Origin: Chaetoceros tenuissimus
Lineage: Eukaryota; Bacillariophyta; Thalassiosirophyceae; Chaetocerotales; Chaetocerotaceae
Assembly: GCA_021927905.1 (NCBI GenBank)
Contig: BLLK01000082.1
Coordinates: 41,002 to 105,001, forward strand
DNA length: 64,000 nt
Direction: 5' to 3'
Shown: positions 52,462 through 63,009 of the stretch, piece after piece
Layout of the letters: every line of letters starts with the position of its first letter
How positions within the stretch are numbered: position 1 is the first letter of the stretch
The notes under the pieces: model-generated
Told to the model about the DNA's origin: nothing
Database searches by the model: none
Seen by the model: only the letters and a program-made list of their open reading frames with translations
Translations under genes and position numbers: made by a program

Positions 52462-53133
52462 TCATCCACCCAATAGGGCCGATGTAATGAAGTTGATACT
52501 CATAATGTAGTGATTAACGTCAGTAAAGATTTTCTTATTATGTACATCCTGAATAGCCATCTCACTAAGATAACTGTCAGTTACAGATTTGATATGGCTT
52601 AAGATAAGGTATCCAATCAAGCAAGTCTTCTCAGTGCCATTGATAATAGACCCAGCGGAAGTGCATGTTGTAAAGATTTCGATCAAGTAAGCAAGGCACA
52701 ATCTCTGCACTATAGAAAGACTCACTCTATCTTGAACTTTTACAATACAGAGTAACATAAAGGCTGCAGTTGAGCACGCAATACTCAATCTCGGCATTAG
52801 AGAAGGTCTTATTCTGTCTTGGAATCTAATAGATGCCCAAAGATAAAAAAGAACTCTGATAGAAAAGGCCCCTATCAATTCACCTTTTGAGATCCATGTT
52901 TGCAAGGGCCAAATTATAATCATTGCAACAAAGAAGACGAATGTGGATAGTCAAAGCAAGTGTTGTACCACAGAAAGCAATATTTTCAATCTTAATTTAA
53001 AGGAATTGGAGTTATCTGTAAGGCAGGATAACTTGTACCCCCTTAACTCTCCTCCTGTTGCTCCCATTTCTCTAGAGCTTCTGAATTGAATGAATTCTTC
53101 AAGTTGAAACTTCCTTACCAACAGGAAACACAA
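52462..53133 (-). pseudogene. Membrane-protein-like ORF with one in-frame TGA
   Basis: A single minus-strand frame from 53133 to 52462 with one TGA at 52951-52953. The part after the stop has hydrophobic segments (LIGAFSIRVLFYLWASIRF; STAAFMLLCIVKVQ; CLAYLIEIFTTCTSAG). The character resembles the ORF at 29175-30254, which also has one TGA, but I see no clear sequence similarity between them. The start at 53133 (MCFLLVRKFQLEEFIQFRSS) is plausible. It could be a fragment of a host gene into which the non-LTR element inserted. Unrecognised. Confidence 0.35.
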
Positions 53134-53732
53134 ATGTACCCCCTTGCTTCCTCTTTAATGATCTCAAGAGCTTTAGTTGGCTAGGCTAAAAGGTAATACT
53201 GAAATGATTTTCTTCGTAGTCGAGTTAATCAAGGGAAATGGTAAAAGATCCAAAGCTCGAAATGTAGATAGTGAATATTAATCAAATCAGACTCTTTAGA
53301 GTAGAGTGTTACTTTTTCTAAAAATTCTGTAACAAGAGTATCTGTATGTCCAAAGTGTTCTTACAAGAAAAGAACCCAATTTGAACCTTGAAATAGAAAA
53401 TTTATGAGATCGTAATCCTTCTCATTTCAAATCCTCTGATTCCATTCACTTCTTTTACTTGTGACTGAAAATTCAAACAAACTTAATGTAAGTATCTTCT
53501 TATGTATCCTGAATCCTCTTTCTACAAGCAAGCTCTCCATTCTGAATGCGAGTCTTCTTATATTCACAACACTAGATCCTCTTGTTAATAATTCTAAGTC
53601 TACAAGTGCGAGTTTGATTGTTGTCAAATCCCAGGTTAACTCATTTGAGTAAGAATAGGGTTCTGTGAGAGACAAACATGTACAACATACTTATAAAATT
53701 AGAACTACTATCAAAACTACTATCAATGGATG
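53134..53732. other. No confident gene
   Basis: A minus-strand 82-codon frame (53427-53675: MSLTEPYSYSNELTWDLTTI...) starts with ATG and may be an upstream exon of the membrane ORF below it, but there is no supporting motif. Confidence 0.3.
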
Positions 53733-54240
53733 TATCTTTTCCACTAAACATATCTCAAACATGTGATATTCAACTGATAGCCACAACCTGGAACTTCTCT
53801 TACAAGTTTGTTCCAATATTAGTTAGGGGTGGGCCAAAGGTCCACCTCACTCTGCAGAGTCACCTAAAGCAATACAAAAGTCGTAGTAACCTTACTAGAT
53901 CTCAAACGTGACTCCCTTGGTCATTGCTTTCCTTGGGAGTCAGTTTTCAATCCAGTATTCGAAGCTCCAGTATATTTTCCGGATTCCACGTCAGAAAACT
54001 GGTCTTCGTGCCTTGGTCCTATTTTCTCAACTAGGTTATAAAACCTAATGCCAGAGTGCTTTCCTTCTTATGCACCCTAGCGTCGTAAAGTAATAGCACT
54101 TGCAAACCCCCCATACAAAATTTTCACTTCAGTGCTCTATCTATCAATTGACTTTTAGTTATGCCCAGAGCTATCTAAGAATCCCTTCCATACGTCGTTC
54201 CAGGATTCTCACAGGCTTTTGCTAAAAGATAATATGCGTT

Positions 54241-55100
54241 TCAGTACCTTCTTGTGTTCCAAATAATATTCCCCATGTTTGGGACACTTCCTCTAGTGGT
54301 TTCGTATTTGGCGACACTGACCTGAGAATCTTCCCCATCATGTCCAGTTATATCCGGTGGTGGAAATATACTGTGAATCCCATGCAGCATGCATCTGAAG
54401 AGATGTTGAAGCTTCTTGCACGAGATGTCATTTTGGGATCCCATGTGCATCCATTTGTAATGCAAAAGACAGATCCAAAATGACTCTGAATTCCCGACTT
54501 TTATGTGGGATAGGGATATTTTCAGATTCTTTGGAAGTTGATATGGAATGTCCCCATACAATCTTAGTTGATATGGAATGTCCCCATACAATCTTCTTGC
54601 ATATCCATTTCTTACTTTCTGCAATGTTTCCTCTCAAAGTGCAGCTGCTGCTTCTGGTGATCATTGTGCAGACTTGTGTGGACCATGTAAAAGCGCTGCT
54701 TCTATTTCCTCCACTGTCCAATCACGTCCGCAGTCAATTGGGCAGCCTTTTTTGCATACTCTATCAAGAGCTTTGCAACATCAATCCTTTCTTACCTATT
54801 GTTTCCTTGATATCCAAATCTTCTGGTAGCACCTCCTCCACTTCCATTACTCCAAAGATTTGCTCCACTGACTCCAATGGCATTGCTGTCAATCGTTCCT
54901 AAAGTGGTTTCAGCCTTTTGGATGCTACCTCTCTTGCTGGAGAAACCTGGAGTTGCTCCATTTGTCACTTGATGCGTGTGATTACAGTGTCACGTAGATC
55001 CCTTGCTTCGGCCTCTAATTTGTGTCAGACATGTGGTACATTTCTTTTCCTATGGAACAACAAAAAGAAAGAAGTTTTTACTGTTAGTTATTTTATGAGA
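54241..55100 (-). pseudogene. Reverse transcriptase / gag-pol N-terminal region, copy 2
   Basis: Minus-strand frames in order: GFSSKRGSIQKAETTLGTID and an SNGSGGGATRRFGYQG tail (about 54980-54830), ELIEYAKKAAQLTADVIGQ-like sequence, EEIEAALLHGPHKSA, ALREETLQKVRNGYARRLY, and IPHKSREFRVILDLSFALQM. The HGPHKSA...EET-x-KV-x-NGYA...PHKSR-x-FR-x-ILDLSF series marks the RT family also seen in copy 1. Frames change repeatedly, so it is dead. Confidence 0.6.
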
Positions 55101-55124
55101 ACTTAATCAAAGTACCCTGCTTTG

Positions 55125-55500
55125 TTGCATTCAAACAGTGGTATCTCTGAATGCTTCTGATTTAATATTGGTGTGGTCCTGTTTTACGCCCTGTTTTATG
55201 TGCTATTGTAGTGCTGTATGGGTTAGAGCAAAGGTCTGTCTCCTCACTTAATATGGCTAAATATTAGGCTTCTCAAGCTCAGTATGAGGGTTGTCGTTAT
55301 CTTTTGTTGATGTTTTGAATCTTGCAGAGTATCTTTTAGTTTAGAATTAGTCTAGAATCTATCTAATAGTAAAAAGTGTTTCAGCACCTATTCATAGTGA
55401 TATCTCTCTAATTTAGAGCTGCACACAGATATGTAATCAGTTTATCATTACCCATAGCGTTTTGGATTCACTATGGAGGGATGGTGTTGAGTTACTATCT
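55125..55500 (-). repeat. LTR-like sequence inside copy 2
   Basis: Shares AACGCTATGGGTAATGATAA, GAGACAGACCTTTGCTCT and CCACACCAATATTA with 22748-23075 and with 59740-60000. Its similarity is lower than that between the two large copies, so it represents a second LTR (5' LTR followed by the RT ORF) of the composite unit. Confidence 0.55.
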
Positions 55501-55702
55501 TTTATTGTCCATTTTTGGCTGCATTGATCGTTTTGATTCTTGGTCCCATTTGTGTTCAAAATATAAGCATTTTTTCTGGTGGAGTATTGAGTGAAAAATA
55601 GTTTCATATTGTACCCTGCTTCAGTAAAAGATGACATTTAAAGGAAATGAGAAGACCGTCATCTTCCATGGTAGCAGAGGCATGGGCAAATAATTATGAC
55701 AC

Positions 55703-55969
55703 TTGGTCACAGTAACTATTCCGGGTTATGAGTTGCTGCTGAATATACATACATTTTATTATTCATCTCACAAACCGTTTGATAGAGTAGTAGAAAGAAC
55801 TAGTCATAGCTCCAAATGCTCAAAATTAATGCATGTGGCAGCAGATTTGCGTAGGCGAGATAGTATAAGATACCAAATTGGTCTAGCACCTTCTCATGCA
55901 TGTTGGATAAGTACTGGATACACAATGGTATCACTTCTTCAGAAACATGTATTGCTGACAAGTGGTTAA
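55703..55969 (+). CDS. Conserved nested-unit ORF, copy 2, unknown
   Basis: Counterpart of 26872-27126: an 88-codon frame with TFYY inserted after LLLNIH (12 nt longer). The remaining residues are the same apart from one R/Q change. Starts at TTG, so the real start or splice junction lies elsewhere. No known motif; a Ser/Lys/His/Cys cluster (SHSSKCSKLMH) stands out. Confidence 0.4.
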   Translation: MVTVTIPGYELLLNIHTFYYSSHKPFDRVVERTSHSSKCSKLMHVAADLRRRDSIRYQIGLAPSHACWISTGYTMVSLLQKHVLLTSG

Positions 55970-55984
55970 GTGAGGGGAAGTATA

Positions 55985-58300
55985 TGCACCTTGGTTGTGT
56001 TGGTATTATATCATTGCCTGCTCCAAGTCATAGCATCGAATGTTGTTAGAGATATTGTGAACTTGAATTGTGAAAGAGTCTGACTGTTAGAAAATGAGTT
56101 GGTGTATGCTCATCTATGGAGACTCTCATGTTCTTGTTTTGAAATTATTAGCATGTTCCTGAAAGTGGAATTGTATTACTGATGTGCAGTGTATTGACTT
56201 CTACATGAAATGGGGGACTTGATACAGAGATGATGAGATCTGTTTGGTGAAAGCCTACAAACTCCTTTCTCCATTTCTCTTCTTGGTCTACAAGAAAGCT
56301 TGTATGACTCACATAAGTTGATGTGGTTTTGAAATAATTATTTTTGTTTGTTTCACTGACGGAAACACATGCAGATGGTGATTTGTAATTGTATTGCCAA
56401 AGTGACCACAAATACGTTTTAAGGTTTATTTATTTTAAGTGTCTTGTTGTAATGCAAACACAATTCAGATGTCTTATCATCTCATAGCTTTGTCATAAGT
56501 GCGTCAAGAGAATGAATTACTTTGTGTGAAGAAGGATTTCCCTAGATAACGATTATGAGATTACAAAACAGTTGAGCCTGCGAGTGAAAATTTACATTTG
56601 GATCGCAAGATAAGATTGCAGATTATAATTGTCGATGAGTGTAAACTTTGACACCTCAGTGAATTTTGTCAGAGCATTGAGCACATTCAAGGAGGGATCA
56701 TTATTACCATCAAGATATCAAGTTGGAAAAGCATTAGATATAGAGCGACCAAACATATTGATTGTGAGAATGACCTCCATACAGTATAGAGCATATGCAT
56801 CAGTCAATTACATCATGATATTACACAACAAGCAGATGCTGAATTCATTAATGCATAGGTTCAAGATGTCCTACTAACTCACCATTTTCAGGCTTGAGGT
56901 AGAAGAAATTGATACTGCAGTGTGTGATTGTGTCACACCTAGTTCAAGCCTTCTTTGCCAAGTAACCTGAGTAACTATTGCATCGTTTACAGCTGTTTGC
57001 AAGGCTTTAAAAGTGTGGAATTCAGAACAATATGCAAGAGTGCTGTGGTTTCGAATGAGTGGAATTATTTCTAATGAATTATTGTAGGCAACAAAGGTGG
57101 CTCCAGTGGGTATCACAGTGAAGATACAAGATGCCAACCATGAGAAGGTGGCTCCATTGGGTATCTTGAGTAGATTCATTATGCCAACCAATGCTAGATA
57201 CTTAAAGAACAGGTGAAGTCCCATCTCAGAGTTACTACTTCATCGCATCGATTGACTAGCTGCAGTGGATGCTAGAAAGGTCCTAGATCCACAAGGTGCA
57301 ATAAGCATGATCTGCAAAGTGCGATAAGTGTTCGTTGTCCAATTGCATTTTGTTGCTTTATTATTTTGGTGTCTAGTGTGCACTTTGACAATTGTAGCAT
57401 GGAGTTGCAACGACTGTGTCATCACCAGCAAATGTGTGTGAAGAATATAATGGATTGCATTTGAATGGAGAAGTATACCTGAATTTGCAATGGAAGCATT
57501 AGTGTATGCCCATTATAGGAAGTTTGAGATAAAAGTCATCTTGTTGTAATAGAATGAATCAGAGATGATATTCTGATTTTTGTAACAGAGTGGAGAATCA
57601 AGAAGTGAATTTTCAAAGTACTCATAGAATTGTGTGAACATTTGCATTAAACTCAAGCCAACATTTTGTGATGACCTTTTTGTTATTGTTTCTACTGACA
57701 ACGAGGGTTGAGTATGCTTTCCGTAGCATGTCTGATAGCGGCATGGCTTAGGAGACAGCATGTTCATACCATATTGTTTGAAAGTGTAAGAGGACTCAAT
57801 TGAATGAGTAGACTGTCTTGTGTTTCATTTTAGCAGACAGGAATAGGTATAGTAGAAATTATAACTTTGCTCCATCGGAATGCAACTTGCAAAACCTTTA
57901 GGTGACTACTGTGTAGTGCGAGAAGCATGGAAGAGTAGAGAGACTTAGGCTGATTTAGTTCAAGACAGTTGATTCAAGAAAGAACTGTTTAGGTTCATGA
58001 CTTAAGGGGAGTCAAGTATGTGCTTTGTTAGATTGGATCGAAGCTACTACTGATAGGAACAATGTTTCTTGTTGTGTGGTAGTATAGGCGATACTGCAAA
58101 AATACATGTGACTTGAGAAATGAAGTGAAGGGTAGTATATCCCATCCTGAGTGATGAGAAGGATACTCAAGGTTTGACTTTCAATTTTGGTTTACATTTT
58201 ACATTATCCATTTAATGACTGGTTCATATCTAACACTTGTAATGTAATAACAAGACTTACAATGAGATTTGATAGTGTGATGATGTGCAATTCAAAAGAG
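55985..58300. other. Nested unit interior, copy 2, no identifiable gene
   Basis: Matches 24530-26860 inverted. Plus-strand segments such as SVNFDTSVNFVRALSTFKEG (56629-56877) and FTAVCKALKVWNSEQYARVL followed by WFRMSGIISNELL (56985-57085) look like protein, and a segment near 57090-57210 reads KVAPVGITVKIQDANHEKVA. They need several frame changes or introns. Function unknown. Confidence 0.35.
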
Positions 58301-58365
58301 GTCAGATTGCGTCACGAATATGTAGATAGTGCAAGTGAGCTTCACAGTACAAGAGCATACTTCTA

Positions 58366-59238
58366 ATGGCTGCAGAGTTAAGGTGCAGTGCACCTCTCGT
58401 TTCTTTTGCTTGCCCTTGTCCCAGAGGTGGTCTTGAACATGATGCATCGATAATATTAGTGTTTTCAGCTTTCAAACTTGTGAGCATAAGGGAGAAGGCC
58501 TCTGTTTCCTTGTCAGATCCTGAGAAAAATCCCTTGCCTGCATTTGTGTGATCTACATGATGTTGGCCATGTTCTTCTTGCCAAGTGATTGCAGTACATG
58601 TGGTCAATACTCTTCCAGGATGTTGATAAGAGACTGCAGAGGAGTCCACAATGGTCCACAAGATCTCTTCTGCAAAGAATTCCTCTGATAATTTAGGTCC
58701 AAAAATCAAGATTGATGTGGAAAAAACTTTGGAGAATCCACCTTTTGTGGAATTTGAAATGCCTCCTCTTGTTAAAGATGGGTACAAGTATTTCTTCATC
58801 ATCAATGATATACCCCCATGTTTGAAGAAATTTATTTCTACATCCTCTTGATGTGGAAGAAATTGTTCCTATACTTATAAAGAGCTCTACAAGAATGCCA
58901 AAGTTCTTATTGGAAGCCAGCTTGTTGGAGAGTTCAATCTTCTTTGAAATGTATTCTGGAAATGGCAGGCCCATCAATGAGGGCTCAAGAAAGAGGAATA
59001 CACTTACACAATCTCCTTTGTGCTTCCCTTTGACTGTTTAGTGCAATCAAAATCTGACCCTTGCCCATCCCTTGATTTCCCTGGATCAATTGCAAAAAAT
59101 AATAAATTCAATGTCGGTGGAAAAGGTAAAACCTCATGGAAAAATTGTATTTTCATTTTCAAGAGTTGTGATGGTAGTTTCACAGAAAATATTAATGAGG
59201 GAAGAGCAATAGATGATGAAATTGTGGACTTCTCATAA
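58366..59238 (+). pseudogene. Unidentified nested-unit gene, copy 2
   Basis: Plus-strand parts: CSAPLVSFACPCPRGGLEHD (58366-58551), VHKISSAKNSSDNLGPKIKI and PPLVKDGYKYFFIINDIPPC (58651-58851), MEEIVPILIKSSTRMPKFLL (58853-59041) and FDCLVQSKSDPCPSLDFPGS to a stop at 59238. Copy 2 lacks three codons present in copy 1 in the third part. The frame changes (1 to 2 near 58850 and back near 59000) are the same in both copies, so they predate the duplication or are introns. The product is unrecognised. Confidence 0.4.
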
Positions 59239-59599
59239 GTTGAAAATAATATATATGTAGATGTGCTGATATTTCACCTTAGCATCAACCTAACCCTGAA
59301 TTGGATAATGTAGATACTGTAAATTTTTAAAAAATAATGTATTTATTGTACTTAGATATTTATGTAGCTAGACATTTTCGTTGTCTCATGGCTTGATGGA
59401 TTTTAACCAAAACATGGATGATGAGTTACCAACCATACCCCTATGGCGCATATGTATTGGCTACAGACAGATGCCTCAAGTAATTATACACCTTTTTAAA
59501 GCAGAATTACATCTTCATAGTCACAGTATCTGTTCATTGCATTTAATTTGGTGGTTTCATGCAGTTGAATTAGTCAAATGCGTCAGTTGGGTCTTGAGA

Positions 59600-60010
59600 A
59601 CAAGGTGAACCTTTATAAAGGAGTTCTGTATATTTTTGCGCGAGAACCCAGGTGAACAGTGGTTCTGTGAATCAAATTTCACGTGAAAAACACAATTCCA
59701 CAACTACTTCAATCACTCTAATGCACAAATCCTAACAAAGGTCTGTCTCCTGACTCTATATGGATAGGCTTTGGTAGAGCGCGTCATCACTTTCACTTCA
59801 CATATAGGCTTCGGGTTCTCGATATCCCTTTTATTGCACCTTTTTTGTCTGTTTTGGTGTATCTTATAGTTTAGAATCTATCTAGTAATAACAAGTGTGT
59901 TTTCACCTTTTCGTAGCGATATCTTATTAGTTTAAAAGTAAATACACGAATATTTAGTCAGTTTATCATTACCCATAGCGTTTTGGAATCGCTATGAAAG
60001 GAGGGTGTTG
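59600..60010 (-). repeat. LTR-like sequence, copy 2 outer
   Basis: Counterpart of 22748-23240. Lacks a roughly 55-bp stretch near 59725 relative to copy 1 (the GACCTAGACAGTG...GGGCCACACC part is replaced by a short join). Follows the pol C-terminal stop. Confidence 0.5.
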
Positions 60011-60017
60011 ACACATC

Positions 60018-60263
60018 CTATTCATTGATAATTCTAGAGCTTGTTGTGTTTTGTATTCTGATAGTCCCCACTGAGGATATCAGATATGACCCCATGGCAT
60101 ACCAAATGGCAGCATCACCACATGGGTTATCTTCATTATGAAGAAACGAGTATTGAGCTGACTGATCACCAGCTACCTGTAGCAAGATATGTGTAGTTGA
60201 TGACACATATACCATCGCATGATGGAAGCACAGGAAAGACAAGGCCTTTATGTGCCTGCACAA
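60018..60263 (-). pseudogene. C-terminal pol remnant, copy 2
   Basis: Minus-strand frame ALSFLCFHHAMVYVSSTTHI, then LLQVAGDQSAQYSFLHNEDN and NPCGDAAIWYAMGSYLISSV to the stop after RIINE. It extends 30 residues further upstream than copy 1. Not identifiable to domain. Confidence 0.45.
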
Positions 60264-60318
60264 CTACATGTATGTCTATTTCTAACACTTTCCTCGTCCT
60301 TGCTGTATAGCTCTCATC

Positions 60319-62607
60319 ATGGCAATCCCAGCGAACCAAGCACTACTCAACATGGATGCAGATCTCCTTGACCTTCTCACTCAGTCTCTCAACTTCACTC
60401 CTGCTCTTTGTAACTGTCTTTCTTTTGATGGATATGACAACACTGTTGACTTTGTTGACTGGACTTATGCTGAGATCAGCAAGTACTGTGAAGTCAAAAG
60501 TTCCAAGACAGTGGCTAGAGGTGGTTGTAATTGGCCTGAGAGAAAGAAGAAGGACCTTCAGGGTTTTGCATTCTATATCACTCAGCGCTCTTTGGAAGGA
60601 GTTCAAGTGAATGTTGCTGAGCTTGATGCAAACGGAGATCATGTATTGACTCTGGCTATTGTGAGAGAGTTCTATGAAGCAGCAAAGAATTCGGAGGATA
60701 AGGGTGATGAAGTAGAAAAGAAGAAGCCGGATGTTCTTAAATCTGAAGATTGGGTTGAATGGGAGAAGTCCATCATCCACTACTTGAATGGCATGAAGAA
60801 TAGAAAGGGTGTACCTCTATCTTATGTCATCCGTGGAAACCAGCCCCAAAATGTACAGCTCACTAGCAATGAACAGATGATTTATGCCGCTGCTTTGAAT
60901 GGTCCTCAGTTTAATAATGATAGCAAAGAGGTCTACAACCTCATCAAGGAGTTGGTTCAAAATACCGATGGAGATTCTTGTTTACCACCAAGGTGTAGTT
61001 GCAGTAGCACAGCCATGCAATCATTGCGCAACGGACCTGATCAAGCTAAGGCTAGGATCGATGTTGCTAGAGCTTCTATTGAGAAACTGTTCTACAGGAA
61101 CGAGAATATGTTTTCTTTTGAGTCCTACTCAACTCAAATGAAGAAAAACTATGATGTACTTGAGAAGTACAACCAACCGGAATATGAGGCCAACAAGATT
61201 GACACATTCTTGAAAGGGATCAGGAATGAAAATAATAAGGTCGTCAATGTAGTCAGTATTGCCTGAACCATGGCAAATGTTAATACCTTCCAGTTGGTGC
61301 AAGAATTCATTAGTAACCAGTTGAAGACGATCTTTCCTCCTCTTGAGATCCAGCAAGGTGGTAAGAAAGGTGGTAGAAGAGGTGTAGCCGCATCAAAGAA
61401 ACAGAAGAAGAAAGCCGCAAAACGGAAAGCTAAATGTATTGCAAAGATTTCCATAAGTGGTAGGAAAGAGAATGGTGTCCAGCTCCAGGGTTATGCTCAT
61501 TATTATTCCAACAAAGACTTCCATGCACTTACTCAAGATACCAGAGACGCAATCCTGAAGGCTCGTAGAGATAACAATTGGGTCCCTGGTAATCGTGACG
61601 ATAGTAATAGGAATGTCGATGCAACTGCTACTGGTAGTAGAAATGATGATGACATGTCTTCTGTTGGTCACTCTCTTGCTGGTCATACTATCACCATGGA
61701 TGCTTCTGTCCTTAGAGGTGTAATGGCTGCCTCTGCATCTGCAATTGATGAGCAGCAGCAGGCTACTCCACCTTCAAATGGCTCTCATGCACGTTCTACT
61801 GCATCAACTGGAACAAAGAAATACAAGGTTACCTATGACGCTAATGGGAATATGTCTCATGTAGCTGAGTCTTGACTATCTCAGGCTATCCAAGTTGCTA
61901 AGAGGATCGGTTTGGGATGGACGGAAAGATCTGCTACTGGGCACTTCAAGCCTAGCTTAGATGCCTACGACTATGGATTCAGAGACAAAGCAGTGGAATG
62001 GGTGAGTTTTGCATGGAAAAATAGGAAAGTCATCAGGTATCGAGACATTTGTAGAATCAAAACAAGTGATAGAAGAGCTTGTTCCATTGAAGTTTCTCCT
62101 CTTTCTGCTGCAACAAGTTATGAGAATCCTCTTCCAACTGAAATGGACAATCATGCTGACACTCATTGTTTTGGCAAGAATTATATTATCTTGGAATATA
62201 TTCGTCAGCAGCGCTCTGTGGCTCCTTTCCCTGCCAAATATGATGAGACACAGAATATTGACATAGTTACCAATGCAACAACTGTGGATCTTGAAGATGG
62301 ATCTACTGTCATTTGTGTATTTGGACAAGGATTGTGGTTTGGAGAACGAATGGAAAAGTCACTGATTAATCCTAATCAATGCAGACACTATGGTGTTTCA
62401 CTTTGTGATGACCCTACTGATCCACACCACCCTCTTGCTATAAGGAAAGAGAGATTTTCCATACCTATGCAAATGTTCAATTCTAGCTGTGATTTGAATC
62501 TAGGCACCCAACTATGGAGGAGTTGGAATCTTGTCCACATGTTACACTGTCTGATACGCATTCTTGGAATCCGGAAACAGTTTCATTCCAAATCGTACCA
62601 AGCATGA
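60319..62607 (+). pseudogene. Ty1/copia (CoDi-like) gag-protease, two in-frame TGA codons
   Basis: A single frame from the ATG at 60319 to 62607, interrupted only by TGA at 61264-61266 and 61873-61875. The Gag body shows VDFVDWTYAEISKYCEVKSS, ARGGCNWPERKKKDLQGFAF, EDWVEWEKSIIHYLNGMKNR and GVPLSYVIRGN, all familiar from diatom copia Gag. A Lys-rich stretch (KKQKKKAAKRKAK) and a disordered part follow. The protease block is EMDNHADTHCFGKNYIIL, then VICVFGQGLWFGERMEKSLI and SLCDDPTDPHHPLAI. At about 62505 the frame shifts (the next block, MEELESCPHVTLSDTHSWNP, is in another frame). Integrase, RT and RNase H are absent. Confidence 0.85.
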
Positions 62608-62821
62608 CTGGAGTTGGGAGCATTCCAAGCTTGATCTTCCTTTAACTTGGCTTGTTTCCTTAGTTGAAAGACCAAATGGTGTTCAAGTGATAGTTTTTCG
62701 CGATGACACATTAATCTCTGATTTTGATCATGGACTCTGTCATGCATCTTCTGGTTTAGCTCAGGATTTGGCTGTTGATTCTTTGGTTAATTCTGTCAAG
62801 GTTCAGCTACAGGTGTTATAA
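62608..62821 (+). pseudogene. Frameshifted tail of the copia protease region
   Basis: Another frame continues with ISDFDHGLCHASSGLAQDLA to a TAA at 62819-62821. It is compatible with the DYD-x-x-V block that normally precedes integrase in these elements, but it is too short to be sure. Homology ends here, so the element is 3' truncated. Confidence 0.4.
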
Positions 62822-63009
62822 ACGCCAGCTCCAACTGGCTATCAACCTAGCCGCATACATGGCAAGCTATTTACCAATTACTCAAGATTCAGCATTTCTG
62901 TTGCTCTCTTGATCTCATCTGTTTAACTAGTTTATTTATTTTGCTAATTACTTAGTAGCAATTACCTCAACAAATTCACTAGTCTACAACATAAGTAATT
63001 GCAAGAATA
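62822..63009. other. Leader upstream of the next gag-like ORF
   Basis: AT-rich, no ORF. The region directly precedes the ATG at 63010 and may be the LTR end or leader of the last element. Confidence 0.3.

Larger units (their letters stand above)
53733..60167 (-). repeat. Large inverted duplication, copy 2
   Basis: Inverted copy of 22593-28290. It begins (left) within the small foldback element interior and ends (right) at CGAGTATTGAGCTGACTGATC, the complement of the copy 1 start. It includes an additional block at about 54690-55580 with a second LTR-like sequence and the missing N-terminus of the RT ORF, so copy 2 is the more complete unit. Confidence 0.9.

Noticed and set aside
58302-58805. 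167-codon minus-strand ORF (and its copy at 24177-24524 plus)
   Set aside because: Possible, but the opposite strand shows consecutive in-register frames and a frame-preserving indel next to it, so I preferred that strand. Neither reading is proven.
22593-60167. Reading the two inverted arms as terminal inverted repeats of a single 37-kb transposon such as a Maverick/Polinton
   Set aside because: No Polinton hallmark genes (protein-primed polymerase, retroviral-like integrase with capsid genes, packaging ATPase) are seen between the arms; the interior consists of ordinary retroelements and a host-like gene.
30024-61875. UGA recoded as selenocysteine or as a sense codon
   Set aside because: The intact host-like genes and ORF1 have no internal TGA, TAG and TAA also interrupt transposon frames, and no SECIS-like hairpin was seen. 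Decay explains it more simply.
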